Shown: positions 28,001-48,900 of the stretch, one piece after another | Numbering within the stretch: the stretch's first letter is position 1 | How the letters are laid out: every line of letters starts with the position of its first letter | NCBI GenBank assembly: GCA_964035795.1 | Contig: OZ038321.1 | Location: 1,648,408 to 1,712,407, forward strand | DNA length: 64,000 nucleotides | Direction of reading: 5' to 3' | Source: Pterobdella sp. o SKG-2022 | Lineage: Eukaryota > Annelida > Clitellata > Hirudinida > Piscicolidae | The notes under the pieces: generated by a model | Told to the model about the DNA's origin: nothing | What the model saw: the letters and a program-made list of their open reading frames with translations, nothing else | The model's database searches: none | Position numbers and translations under genes: made by a program

Positions 28001-31000
28001 TAGGGATGGGTAGTGATGGGTGGGTGGGTTAGTAGTGTTGGTGTGAAGGTGGGTTGGTGGTGTAGAAGTGGGTCAGAGGAGAGTGGGCTGGTGGTGTAAA
28101 AGTGGGTTGGATTGTGTGGAGCTGAATATATTCTAACAACCAATACTAACACTCATCTCAAACAAAATCCCAGGTATCAACCTACGAACAAAACAGAAAG
28201 GGATATTTCCTACAGCTTATGCTACGGATCTCAGCTTGTTAGGAGAAGGTAAGATGCAAGTTTATAAAGGGGTTTCATATATAAGAAATTAAAAGTGTTG
28301 AGTGGGAACGAATTTATCTGTATTGCTCAGAAATTGATTTTTCATGAGTATAAAAAACTTCTCGCATGTCCACATACTTTGATGTCCCAATCATACCACT
28401 CACCACCATAACATACCATCCTAGACCAACCCCATCCTTATCCCCACACACCACCTTCACTAACGTTATAAGCCATATATCCACACACACACTACTATTC
28501 CTACCCATACATTCACACCTTCATCTACAACATATACTCCTACCCATACCTCCACACACATGCCATTTTACCCTTTCCACCCCTTAAATCCAAGCCCCAC
28601 CTCTTCACCCCCATACCTCCAACTCCAACCCCAACAGCCCCCAAATACAAACAGTTTGTGAGCTTCTTGGGTAGTATTCAAATAGGTCACCATACTGGCC
28701 ATCAAGTTCTCTGCAAAGCTATCAAGAAGGTGGGTGGGATAGAAGGGTGAGGCTAAGGGGTGGGTGAGTTTGAAAGTGGGTGTGGTTTTTGGGTGGGTGG
28801 TGGTTTTTTGGTGAATGATGGTTTTTGAGTGGATGGTGGTTTTTGGGTGGATGGTGGTTTTCAGGTGGATGGTGGTTATTGGGTAGGTGGTGGTTTTTGG
28901 GTGGATGGTGGTTTTTTGGTGGATGGTGGGTTTTAGGTGAGTGGTGGTTTTTGTGGTGGATGTTGGTTTTTGGGTGGGTGGTGGTTTTTGGATGGGTGGT
29001 CGTTATTTGGTGGATGGTGGTTTTTAGGTGGGTGGTGGTATTTGGGTGAATGTTGGATTTTTGCTGGATAATGGTTTTTGGGTGGTTGGTGGTATTTGGG
29101 TGAATGGTGGTTTTTGGGTGAGTGGTGGTTTTTAAGTGGATAGTGGTTTTTGAGTGGATGGTGTTTTTTGGGTGGAGAACGGTTTTTGGGTGGATGGTGG
29201 TTTTCGATTAAATGGTAGTTTTTGGATAGATGGTAGAAAGTTAAAATCAATAAATATAAATAAAATAAATAGGACTATTTGTATAAACTCAATCATGACA
29301 CCAGTTTGTGAAGGCCAGAAAAGAGTCCACAAATATAACCAATATGATATCTTGTCTGGAAATCGATGAGACTGGTGTGAAGGTGTCTGAGCGGAAGAAG
29401 GTGTGAAAATGTGATTTAAAATAGAGTATAACAATCATCTTTAATTGCTTTTCATGAACTATATTTGTATTTTTAAGCGCCTCTGATACATGTTTAGTTT
29501 ATGTGAAAAGTGCACTATATAAACGTAAATAAATAAAATATTGTATAATATATAATATGAATCAATTATTAATAGAATTTAAATGGTTTTCATTCTATAT
29601 CGAGAAACAAAAATTAATAAGAAAAAATATACAATCAAAAAAAGATCAACCAAACTCAATAAAAACAGCCAAACCCGTAAAAAAAACAAGGTAACAAAAT
29701 AATCAGATCTTCAAAACAAAACTCCCAGCCCTACCTCATAATATAATTACTAAATAGAATAAAGTGGCATTTACTCCAGGAGTTTCTAGGCCATGTCTCT
29801 CCCCCAATCACCTGCAATAAAAAAACATGACTGCTGAAAAAAAAACAATACACAGAACTTCTAACCCTTAAAATATAACCTCAATAACACAAGACCCTTA
29901 TTATACCTTAGCCTCCTTCTTCCACTCCTATAAGAACTCACCTTCCCCCATAGTCGGTCTCTATAACTCAAAGGTAGAGCATTAGACTAATTATCTAAAG
30001 TTACCGGGTTCGATCCCGCGTGGGCCGACAATTAGTACCTGTTCCACAGTGTGTTTTCATTACATTAAATTTGTAGCAAGCGCTTTAATCTATAAGGAAA
30101 AGCGCTTTATAAATACCACATTACATTACCCCATACAAACCAACCCTACCTCCTCCCCCTCTTATATAAGGTCCATTCCGCCCCTTTTCTTCCATCATTC
30201 CTCTCTCTCCATTCTCTCTTTTCTATTGCACCTTCTCCCTCATATCACCCCACTCTCTCACTTCTTTCCTTCCTCCCTATAGAAGACAGCGACAACTCGA
30301 ATCCTGAGCAAGCTTCCTTCATACTCGCAGCAGAATAACGAACATGTTTTTCTTCTCAAGAACATCACTTTTTGCGGCATTCTGCCCAACAATGAAAAGT
30401 ATGTTGGTGTTGATGTTGTCTGCGTTTATAACAATAATAGCGATAATGTTGTCTGTGGTTAAAAAATAATGATGACAATGTTTACTGCGGTTAAAGCAAT
30501 AACGTTGATCATTTGATGGTTATATCATTTCCATGTAACATCACTATGGTTGAGATACCGAAACAAAATAAATAAAAATTTAAAAAAAAGAATCAAAAAA
30601 AAAAAAAAAAAAAAATAAATATAATATAAAAATAAAAAAAAAAAAATAAACCGACTAATCACCTTACAGATATCTGGGCTTCATAACCAAACACCCTACA
30701 CATATGAAGTTTGCATGTCATGTCTTCCAGGCCCCTAAGACTGGCAGGCCAATTGTGGAAGCTATTGGGTGAGATGATGGTGGTGGGGATGATGGTGGTG
30801 GTGGTGATGATGATGATTGTGGTGATGATGGTAGAGATGATATTGTTGAAGCTATTGGTGATATCATGATGATGGTAGGGTTGGTGATGATGATGATTGG
30901 TGGTGGTGGTGATGATGATGGTTGATGGTGGTGACTAGGATTATCAAGACAATGATGGTGAACAATGAAAAATAATAATAATAATAACAATAATAAAAAT

Positions 31001-31206
31001 AATAATAATAATAACAACAACAATAATAATAAAAATAATAATAATAATAACAATACTAATAGAAAAATGATAAATATTAACAATAAAAAATATAATAAAA
31101 AAAATTATAACAATAATAACACCCATCACCCAGAAACGCCTTGAGCCGCTTCCACCAGGAGTTCCTATCAGTGGCCTATCCCATTGAAGATATCTATTTT
31201 GAGTAG
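24478..31206 (+). CDS. MAPK8IP1: JNK-interacting protein (JIP1/2-type scaffold), ten exons, 5' end not found
   Basis: JIP1/2 scaffolds bind JNK pathway kinases and link cargo to kinesin-1. Exons: 24478-24943, 25207-25306, 26083-26566, 27070-27148, 27463-27925, 28174-28248, 28638-28729, 30283-30398, 30670-30768, 31134-31206; phases agree and give 682 codons. The SH3 domain spans exons 5-6 (THRGCHKFLPRHPEEL, then INLRTKQKGIFPTAYATDL). The PTB domain spans exons 7-10 (KQFVSFLGSIQIGHH, VFLLKNITFCG, YLGFITKHPTHMKFACHVF). The protein ends IEDIYFE, matching the kinesin-binding C-terminus of JIP1. Exons 1-4 are assigned by phase and position only; HPFKRPNSAVN may be a weak JNK-binding site. Exon 3 is very acidic (Glu/Asp run) and exon 5 has Asn/Tyr repeats. 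The PTB looks shorter than in vertebrates between exons 7 and 8, so one exon may be missed. The exon 5 start could also be 27449. Confidence 0.85.
28745..29235 (+). repeat. G-rich minisatellite, about 17-bp unit, in a JIP intron
   Basis: Variants of GGTGGTTTTTGGGTGGAT repeat about 27 times. Units differ mainly at GGGTGGAT versus AGGTGGAT or GGGTGAAT. The plus strand is rich in GG and GGG runs. Long Trp/Gly/Phe and His/Pro frames over the array are artefacts of it. Confidence 0.9.
29440..29545 (+). mobile_element. Short interspersed element tail, related to 35380-35420
   Basis: The right end AGTGCACTATATAAACGTAA followed by ATAAATAAA is repeated at 35385-35416 as AGTGCGCTATATAAATGTAA plus ATAAATAAA. 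Such GCGCTATATAAA ends with an A-rich tail are typical of SINE 3' ends in many invertebrates. The left boundary is uncertain. Confidence 0.5.
29954..30120 (+). mobile_element. Second tRNA-headed SINE copy, in a JIP intron
   Basis: 29954-30028 is a tRNA-like block: box A region TATAACTCAAAGGTAGAGC, anticodon stem-loop TTAGACTAATTATCTAA (loop would read AAT) and T arm GGGTTCGATCCC, ending GGGCCGA. After the shared ACAATTA the body differs from the copy at 20968 and ends AAGCGCTTTATAAATACCAC plus ATTACATTA. This implies at least two SINE subfamilies with one head type. The 5' acceptor strand is mutated, so it is unlikely to be a working tRNA. Confidence 0.6.
30590..30650 (+). repeat. A-rich tract
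   Basis: About 60 bases of nearly pure A with scattered T (e.g. a 21-base A run around 30594-30615) lie just before JIP exon 9. It may be the tail of an inserted retroelement, but no body is recognisable. Confidence 0.5.
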
Positions 31207-31229
31207 TTCCCCATTGCTAACCATTGTAC

Positions 31230-31302
31230 TGTTATTACGTTTTAATATTTTATTTTTATTATTATTATTATTATTGTTATTATTATCATTATTATTTTTA
31301 TC

Positions 31303-31338
<36 letters not shown>

Positions 31339-32020
31339 GTATTAATATTATTATTATTGTTATTATTTTTTGACATCATTATCCGCTTAATTCATTATAT
31401 TCCATTATCATTGTATTATTATTATTGTTTTTATTATCTACTTTGTTTTGGTATCATTATCATGTAATCAATTACCAATTTTAGTATTAGTAATACCATT
31501 GCATGAACTTATGAGTACTATTTTTTATTTTTTTTTTGAATTTCACAATAAGTTATACTTATTTATACTCGATTTCGCTTTATAAAAACAATAATAAAAA
31601 AAATAACAACAATAATCAAAACAATAAGAATAATAATCAAAATAATAATAAATATTTAAACTTGTTTCAGCTTGTTTCGACGTGAATGTGTAATTATGAA
31701 AAACACTCTTATTATTATTATTATTATTATTAGTATTAGTATTATTATTATAATTATTATAACGTTTGTTATTACTATTAAAAGAAATTTTATTATTACT
31801 ATTTTTAAAACGTTAATTTTTATTGTTACAATGTTTATTATTATTATTATTGTTGTTACAATGTTTATTATTATAATTATTATTTTTAAAAGGTTTCTTA
31901 TTAATATTAATATTATCATTGTTACAAGGTTTATTATTATTATTATTATTATTATTGTTACAACGTATTATTTATATATTAATTATGATATAATGAACCA
32001 ATTTATATAATAATTATCTT
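31230..32020. repeat. TTA/ATT microsatellite-rich stretch downstream of JIP
   Basis: Interrupted (TTA)n and (ATT)n runs at 31250-31440 and 31700-31970. The second contains a looser unit of ACAATGTTTATTATTATT spaced by TTA runs. No gene is visible between the JIP stop and the LINE at 33857. Confidence 0.75.
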
Positions 32021-32618
32021 AAATAACTATGCTTTTCAGTTGGTCTTGCATGTAAAATAAAAAAAACGTTCAACATCAAAAAAATTTAATTATTTAGCTT
32101 ATTATGATTGTTATATCGTTATATCTTACTTATAATAACATACTAACTGTTATTTGTTTATATATTAATCAATATAATAAAATATTAATTCATATATTTT
32201 TAAAAAAATATTAATTTATATTATTATAAACATTAATTAACTCAGACTCCAATTAATTCAATGGACGCAACACAGCTTAAACCACTAATATCCATTAACA
32301 CGTGGAAACATTATCTTTTTTAAGGGTCACTTTTGAATGATAAGAATTAATTTAATTTTTGATAATTACTTTAAAATATTATTAATTATTTTCATAATTT
32401 AGAAATTTATATTTTTAATGATTAATTTTGATTTTAAATGTTTACTTTCCATTATTGCAACAACCTAACTTCACCCTAGTGTTAATGCTATATAAATGAA
32501 AACGATAATAAATTGGATAAATATAACAGTAATTGTTATTATAATATTTAAAATTATTATTGTAGTCACACAATAGTTTATCAACCATCTTGGTGAACAG
32601 TGTTCAGAAACTGTTTGT

Positions 32619-32945
32619 AACAATTATATCGTTGTATATATAACAATTATATTGTTGTATATATAACAATTATATTGTTGTATATATAACAATTATATTG
32701 TTGTATATATAACAATTATATTGTTGTATATATAACAATTATATTGTTGTATATATAACAATTATATTGTTGTATATATAACAATTATATTGTTGTATAT
32801 ATAACAATTATATTGTTGTATATATAACAATTATATTGTTGTGTATATAACAATTATATTGTTGTATATATAACAATTATATTGTTGTATATATAACAAT
32901 TATATTGTTGTATATATAACAATTATATTGTTGTATATATAACAG
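32619..32945 (+). repeat. 21-bp satellite array, about 15 copies
   Basis: The unit TATATAACAATTATATTGTT plus G repeats about 15 times with almost no change (first copy ATCG, one GTGT variant). Each unit is near-palindromic (AACAATTATATTGTT), so the array could fold or extrude. Confidence 0.95.
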
Positions 32946-33039
32946 TTTTAGTGTTATTTTATTGCACATATAACAATTATAACATTTGGTTTCGACAGAT
33001 AACATTTCAAATTTTAATTATTATTATTAGAAAATAAAT

Positions 33040-33310
33040 CTAATTATATTAATCATAATATACAGTATATTATTTCCACATAACGATATAATAATTATAT
33101 TAAATAAATATAACGGTTATACGTTCATTATATAAAATTTATAAAACCATTATAGAACGATATAACTGTTATATTATCATCATAAAACGATATAACAGTT
33201 CAACAATCATTAAACAACTATCATATAACGATATGACTGTTATGCTATCATCATATAACGATAAAACTGTTATATCATCCTTATATAACCGTTATATTTT
33301 CATTATGTAA
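33040..33310 (+). repeat. Degenerate palindromic repeats related to the 21-bp satellite
   Basis: Scattered units such as CGATATAACTGTTATA, CGATATAACAGTT, ATATAACGGTTATA and TATATAACCGTTATA lie at irregular 25-45 base spacing. They share the ATAAC-N-GTTAT core and flank the homogeneous array. Confidence 0.6.
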
Positions 33311-33856
33311 CATAGTTAAAAGACGCTTGTTGTCACTAGTCATTCTTATAACACCAGTTTCCGTTTTCTGTGCTGTTTTCTTAAACTCCTGCTTTCCATT
33401 CAATAAAAAAATTCGTTCTATGTGCTCTTGTGTGTGCTGTGTCTTTTGGACAGTGAGGTTTGTTTGATGCTGATAATAGTATTAATAGCTTATGTGACAA
33501 TAACAACAATAACGAGAATAGTTTATTTAACAATAATAACCATAACAATAATAATAAATATTCAATAATAACAATAAAAATATTTAATTTAAGGGTGAAA
33601 TAGTAAGATAATTCAGTAGTAATAAAAATAATAATAATAATAAAAATAATAATAATAATAAAAAAATGAAGAGCATTCTCTTAGTTACGAGGCAAGCGAT
33701 TAAACTCTTGATGCTTAGTGGTGAAATTTGATTGGAAATAATAATTTTAACAAAGAATTTATTATTTTTATTATTATTAATAATAAAAAAAAATAATATT
33801 AATTTAATTTAGTGTGGTATTTTTAGGATGATTTTTTATGCAGATCGAACGCAATA

Positions 33857-35055
33857 CTATTTATTTATTAGGGTTTACGAAGAGACAAAATAGAGATAAA
33901 ATTGATGTTCAAATATTTTCAAAGATCTTCGTTCGCCGGTGTACGGCTTCCCTCCAGCTTCCATAGGTCCCTGTCTTGTGCCAGTTCAACTACTTGATCT
34001 ATGTTTAGTTTGTGGGCTTTTAGATTGTTGTGAGAAGGCTGGTGCTAGGTCTTCCACGCTTTGCGTTTTTTTTCTTTAGGCAATTGATGGTGGATTGTTT
34101 AGCTGGAACCAGCTCATCCATGCGCAGAATATGACCTAACATTTGCCAGCGTCGCATTGTCATGACTTGAGAGGCTGGTTCAATCAGGGCATTCACGGTT
34201 TCTGTTTTCATGTGGTTTGGCCAGAAAACCCCACATACATACCACACCATTTTTCGGTTGAAACTATCCACCGATCTAACCATCCCCTTGTCCATTGCCA
34301 ACGTGCTACAAACAAAAAGCATAATGCTTTAAACGTAAGCTTTGTAGATCCTTAACTTTTTGTTTCTTGTTATGCTCGAGTTCCATATTTTTTTTAGCTT
34401 GAGCATTGCCATTGTTGTAAGCTGCTTTCGCCTTTTCCACTCTTGCTTTGTATCGAGTAGCATGCCCAGTTTTTTCGCTTTTTTCCACTCGTTGTCTGAT
34501 CCGATTTTGAGAGTCTCCGTTTTCGTGAAATTCATTTTTAGGTTCCACTTTTCCAATATTTTCTCCACTATATTTAGGTTGACGCCATCTTTGCTAATAA
34601 AATCCACATCATCAGCATATGCAATGTCTTGGGTATGGACATTATTTCTGACTTTTCTCAATGCTGCTTCTAGGTATGTGGTGAAAAGTACTGGACTGAG
34701 ACCATCTTCTTGAGGAATGCCAATATTGGTGTCAAAAGTGGGTCCTACTTCTTTGGTTCTCACTCTCAGACTAGTGTCATTGAGTAGAAAATGTATCAAC
34801 TTCATATCTTCCTCGGAGCAGAGTGTATTCAATATCTCCATCATTTTTACTCTGTTGAACGAGTCAAAGGCTGAGGATAAGTCTATACCTTGGATTGTAA
34901 TTTTGTTATTGGTGCTTAATGTGCTTGCTATTTCTAGTTTGAGTGTCCATACAATGTCTTTTGTGGATCTACCTTTCCTATAGGCAGCTTGGCTGGGTGA
35001 TAGGTAGTTTTCTATTGTTGGTCTTAGTCTATTTAGAATGATGAAGGATATTATT
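33857..35055 (-). mobile_element. 5'-truncated non-LTR retrotransposon (LINE A) with 13-bp target-site duplication
   Basis: The element lies between direct copies of ATCGAACGCAATA at 33844-33856 and 35056-35068. On the minus strand it begins inside the reverse transcriptase: LRPTIENYLSPSQAAYRKGR, IQGIDLSSAFDSFNR, the catalytic box AYADDVDF, then after one stop or frameshift near 34329 the tail RRWQMLGHILRMDELVPAKQ, typical of LINE C-termini. The 3' end is an AATAAATAAAT tail next to the duplication. The domestic gene content around it (JIP upstream, metaxin-2 downstream) is undisturbed. The RT resembles RTE/Tx-like animal LINEs, but the clade is not certain. It is not intact. Confidence 0.85.
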
Positions 35056-35462
35056 ATCGAACGCAATAAGAAAATAAAATAATAATTCTTAAATCGGTCA
35101 GAATTAAGCACTTATTAACTGAATAATAACACGAAGCTTTTCGTTAGTTGGATAAAAAAATGTTATCAATGATGGAAGTACTAAATTAATAATCGAAAAA
35201 AAATAAAATGACGTCATTCTTGTGGCTATTTTCATCATCACTGTTATCTGTTTGTATTTAAAAATAACAACCAATAATACCATAAGAAAATTCATTATTA
35301 CTATTATAACAGCGATTTTGACACCAATGAACTTTCACCATTAAATTTTTTAATGAGAAACAATTGGATATTCAATTAATGTCAGAAGTGCGCTATATAA
35401 ATGTAAATAAATAAATTGATGACGTGGCGATGACGAAGTATAACCTGAAACAATATTAAGGG

Positions 35463-35520
35463 AAACAAAGTATTAATATACTTATCACACGTAAGAAAAT
35501 CTTGCATTAATACTTTGTTT
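35463..35520. repeat. Short inverted repeat, 15-bp arms
   Basis: AAACAAAGTATTAAT (35463-35477) is the exact reverse complement of ATTAATACTTTGTTT (35506-35520), with 28 bases between. It may be the remnant of a small hairpin element. Confidence 0.6.
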
Positions 35521-35639
35521 TTGTTATCATAATTAATATTAATTATGGTTTTATTAATTATTAATATTATTGGAAAACAAAAAAAATGTCAAATTAAGAC
35601 TAAAATTGCCAAAAAATAACTGATTTACAGAGTGATAAA

Positions 35640-35838
35640 TTATATTTATTTACGTATAACTTGCAACCAATCAGAAGACGTTAAATTTAAAAACTGCAGC
35701 CAATTAGATACCATTAACCTCATACCCCCAACCAATAAGAATTTGACAAAACTCAACCAATTAGACGTCGTTAAATACCCAGGCAATGATACACCTCTGA
35801 ACTTCCAAACAATCAGACGCCATTAAATTCCCAACCAA

Positions 35839-35865
<27 letters not shown>
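35640..35865. repeat. CCAATCAGA-type degenerate tandem repeat overlapping the metaxin-2 stop codon
   Basis: Units such as CAACCAATCAGAAGACGTTAA, CAGCCAATTAGATACCATTAA, CAACCAATTAGACGTCGTTAA, shown here to 20 bases or so, recur about six times. The last unit (CCAACCAATCAGACACCGTT, 35831-35850) contains the end of the metaxin-2 reading frame on the other strand. Confidence 0.65.
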
Positions 35866-45274
<9,409 letters not shown>

Positions 45275-45916
45275 CTGTTTCAATAGAAAATCAGTTGATA
45301 TAACAGTTCATATTACTATTAATGATAACGAGCTACTAAAAAGTTTTATTATAGTGGCATAAGCTTAATGCATATTGGTCTTCTAGACTAAGATTAATGA
45401 GTATGGCTTAAATAAGGAAAGAAAAAGTGAAAAACTTGTTTAATGAATAGTTTGAATTATTATAAATCACTTTACATATAAATTTTGCGATAACAAATGC
45501 TTTCGGAGTTAAAATATTAATTGCCTGTTAAGCCAGCTTGAGTTTCTGGTGTTAAAATACTCATTTTGAAATGTTAGACAAACGAGTCTTCTTTTATATA
45601 TAACAGAATCGAGGTCAAACTTTACGTTTAGAAAACACTTTGTTTAAAAGTAAAAGTTGGTTCATAAATTGAACTTTGTTTCAGACGAATCTAGTAAAAG
45701 TAAGATTTTTTGAGTTTTTTTTAGAAATCAATTTAAATTTAATTAATAATTTTAAATCGATTAATTCATAGAATCTGATCATACTTTAAAAATAATTTTT
45801 TTTGTAAACTTTTCATTAGTTCATATTTTAAGGTGTAGAACGTTTTATTTTTATAGTGCCAAGCTTACTTTTAAATCTTCCAAATTCAATTTTGAAAGTT
45901 CTATATAGCTATGTAA

Positions 45917-48900
45917 ATGGATAAAAAATTAGCCGAAGCTATTAAAAATGTATGCTTTAATGCCTACAATAAAAAACTTTCTAAAAACGGTAAATGCAAA
46001 GACGGTGTAGAATGGACAGTTTTCTCTGCAATAGTCATGAAAAAACAAAAAAATAACAATTCCAAAGGTAATTCTATTCTTCATCTTCAATCGTTAACTT
46101 AAAAATCTCTAAGACTTCTCACAACCGAAATTTTTTTCTTGAAGATTCTCCAGTATTGAGGGTGGTATCAATGGGAACAGGCACCAAATGCATAGGACAG
46201 GAGTTGATAGATGAGGATGGGTGCATGGTGCATGACAGTCATGCTGAAGTTATTGCTCGGAGGAGTTTTCTGTGGTTCGTTGTTTGCCATGCTTATAATT
46301 AGTATCTTTAATTTCTATGGTTCATTGAAATTTTTTCTATAGTTCATTGAAGTTTTCAATATGGTTTGTTGAAGTGATTAATATTTTAATTTTCTGTAGT
46401 TTTTCGATATCATTTTATATAGTTTTGCATGATTTTATGAGGTAGTGATAAATATAAATTTCTAGGGTTTAAAAAATTCATTGTAAATTATTTTTTTTAC
46501 ATTATAATTATTATTATTCTCTTCTATATATATTCCTTCCATGCTTCAAAATATCAATGTTTTTCAACACAATTTTCCGCCCATTCACCACCACATTAGT
46601 TACCTGTATGACCAAATAGAGGCATGCCTAAAAGGGGGAGATTCCGCACTGGAGTTGGATAGTTGTGGTTTTGTTGTTGTTCCAAGGGGCACTGAGTTCT
46701 TCATGTTCTCTACATCTGCTCCTTGTGAGTGGTGTGTGAGAGATTATTATTATTGTTGTTCTATTAAAAACATTATTTTATTTATTATTATTATTATGTT
46801 ATACCATTATTGTTGTTATCATTTTTATTCAGCATTTTTATTTATAATTCTTGTTTCTTTTCTATATTACTATTTTTATTTCTCATTGATGGGGTGTTAT
46901 TATTTGTATTTTTGCTGTTTTTAAAGTATGGTTAAAAATTGTTGGTATCCTCTACATTGAACTCAAAAAAAAACGCCAAACAATTATTCCACAGGTGGCG
47001 ATGCGTGCATAATGGACAAAAACCTATCAAAGATCAATGCTAATGGCGATGAAAATGAAGAAGAGGACGTTGGTGAGGAGGTGGGTGATGATGATTATGA
47101 ACCTGATGCGAAAAAGTTCAGAAGCTCAAATGCAGGTTTGTAAATAGTTATGGTAATAATCACAAAAATAAACATTAATAATAATAATAATAAAAATAAT
47201 CGAACTTTAAAAAGCGCTAAAAAAACAAAACTAATAACCCAAAACAGCTTTTTTAAAAACTGGCGCGAAAACGCTATCAGCAGACGCTGATAAGGACGAA
47301 AGCCCAGCTAAGCAGCTGGCTGGCAAGCTGAGAACCAAGCCGGGTAGGGGCTCCAGAAGCTTATCACTCTCCTGCACTGATAAGCTGTGCAGGTGGAATG
47401 TTCTTGGTCTCCAAGGTGATTGTAACGTGATTTTTGTTGTTTGGCGCTATATGAATGCACATTGTTATTTTTTTTTCTGAAATATTGTATATATTTTTTT
47501 TATTCAAATTTTCTTGATTTTTCTTTCTAATGAGAAACTTAGATTCATTGATTGTTTAAACAGCACTGAACTTTCCAATAAGTAAAACCTTACCGTAATT
47601 CATTATTATTATTATTTCTCACATAACCATTTTTATTATTATTATTATCATTATTAATGCTATCACATTAATACAACAACCTCACATAGGAACCCTCCTA
47701 ATGCACTTCATGGCCAAACCACTGTGTTTGTCTGGAGTGATTGTGTGCAGGTGAATTGCTAGGGGGAGGGGGATAGAAGGGGGTTGTAGATTAATTATTA
47801 ATTGGTTATTGATTCCCTTATGTGTCAGTATCAGTTGATCTATTGATTTTTTTTTTCATTATTATTTTTATCATTGTTTATATCTTTATTTCTATCATTA
47901 TGATTTGTATTCATATTATTTCCATTGTTGTTATTTTTATTTTTGCCATTATTATTCCTATTATTCCCATCTAGTCCCTTGTACGACGAGCAAGCGATGA
48001 GAAGAGGGGTGTATGGGAGGTTGGAAGACCAGAATAATAATAATAAAATTAATAATAATAATAATATCAGTAAAGAAATAAAAAATAAAAACAACGATAA
48101 TAATAGTAACAATTTTAACAACTTTAATAATAACAATACAATAAAAATAAACAAACCGCTGTTATACCACATAAACACCAACGACTTTGTGAATTCCAAG
48201 TGGCTCCCATGCCACAAAAACCTCGACCCTTCACCTGCTGGTGGGATTATTATTATTATTTTGTCATTAGCGCAGTATTATACTACAAACAATGGATCAA
48301 ATTAACAGATATAATGAAAAATAGTAATAAAAATAAAAATATTTCAAATAAAAAAATAAAATTAATAATTTATATAACTCAACAATCAATTATTTTTAAT
48401 ATTTTTTTACCGGTATAATATAATATAACAAACAAATCAAATCATCAAAATATGATGACTGCAATAACAATAAAAACAAAAATAATATGAAAAATAATGA
48501 TATGAATAAAAAAAATAATATCAATGTGCATAACTAAAATAATAAAAATATAAATTTAAAAAAATAATAAAAAAAATAACCAAACAAAAACAGGCATCTG
48601 TTGGTACGACAACGACAAAGGACTGCCACAGCAAGTCGTGGTGAGGGGGAGGTTGTTGGGAGCAACTAAGAAATCTACCTCTATGCCGTTTGTTGCTTTT
48701 TTATTATTATGAGTTTTTTTTATTATGTTTTTTCGCTTTTAATCTATTTTTAGTTTTTTTTGATGAATTTTTTGGTTTTTAAATTTTTTTTATCATTTTT
48801 CTTTTTTTTTGTATGCATTTAAAAAATTTCCTTTATAAAAACGTTTGTTTTTAATCTTTATTTTAACACTGTTTTTTCATTTTTGATGTTTTTTTTTCCA

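Noticed and set aside
28366..29434. Trp/Gly-rich and His/Pro-rich frames across the JIP intron
   Set aside because: They follow the 17-bp minisatellite and its TTTCCACC-rich neighbour; the JIP exons on either side splice over them.
32619..32945. Regular 21-base repeats considered as a CRISPR array
   Set aside because: Units are contiguous with no unique spacers, and the genome is eukaryotic.
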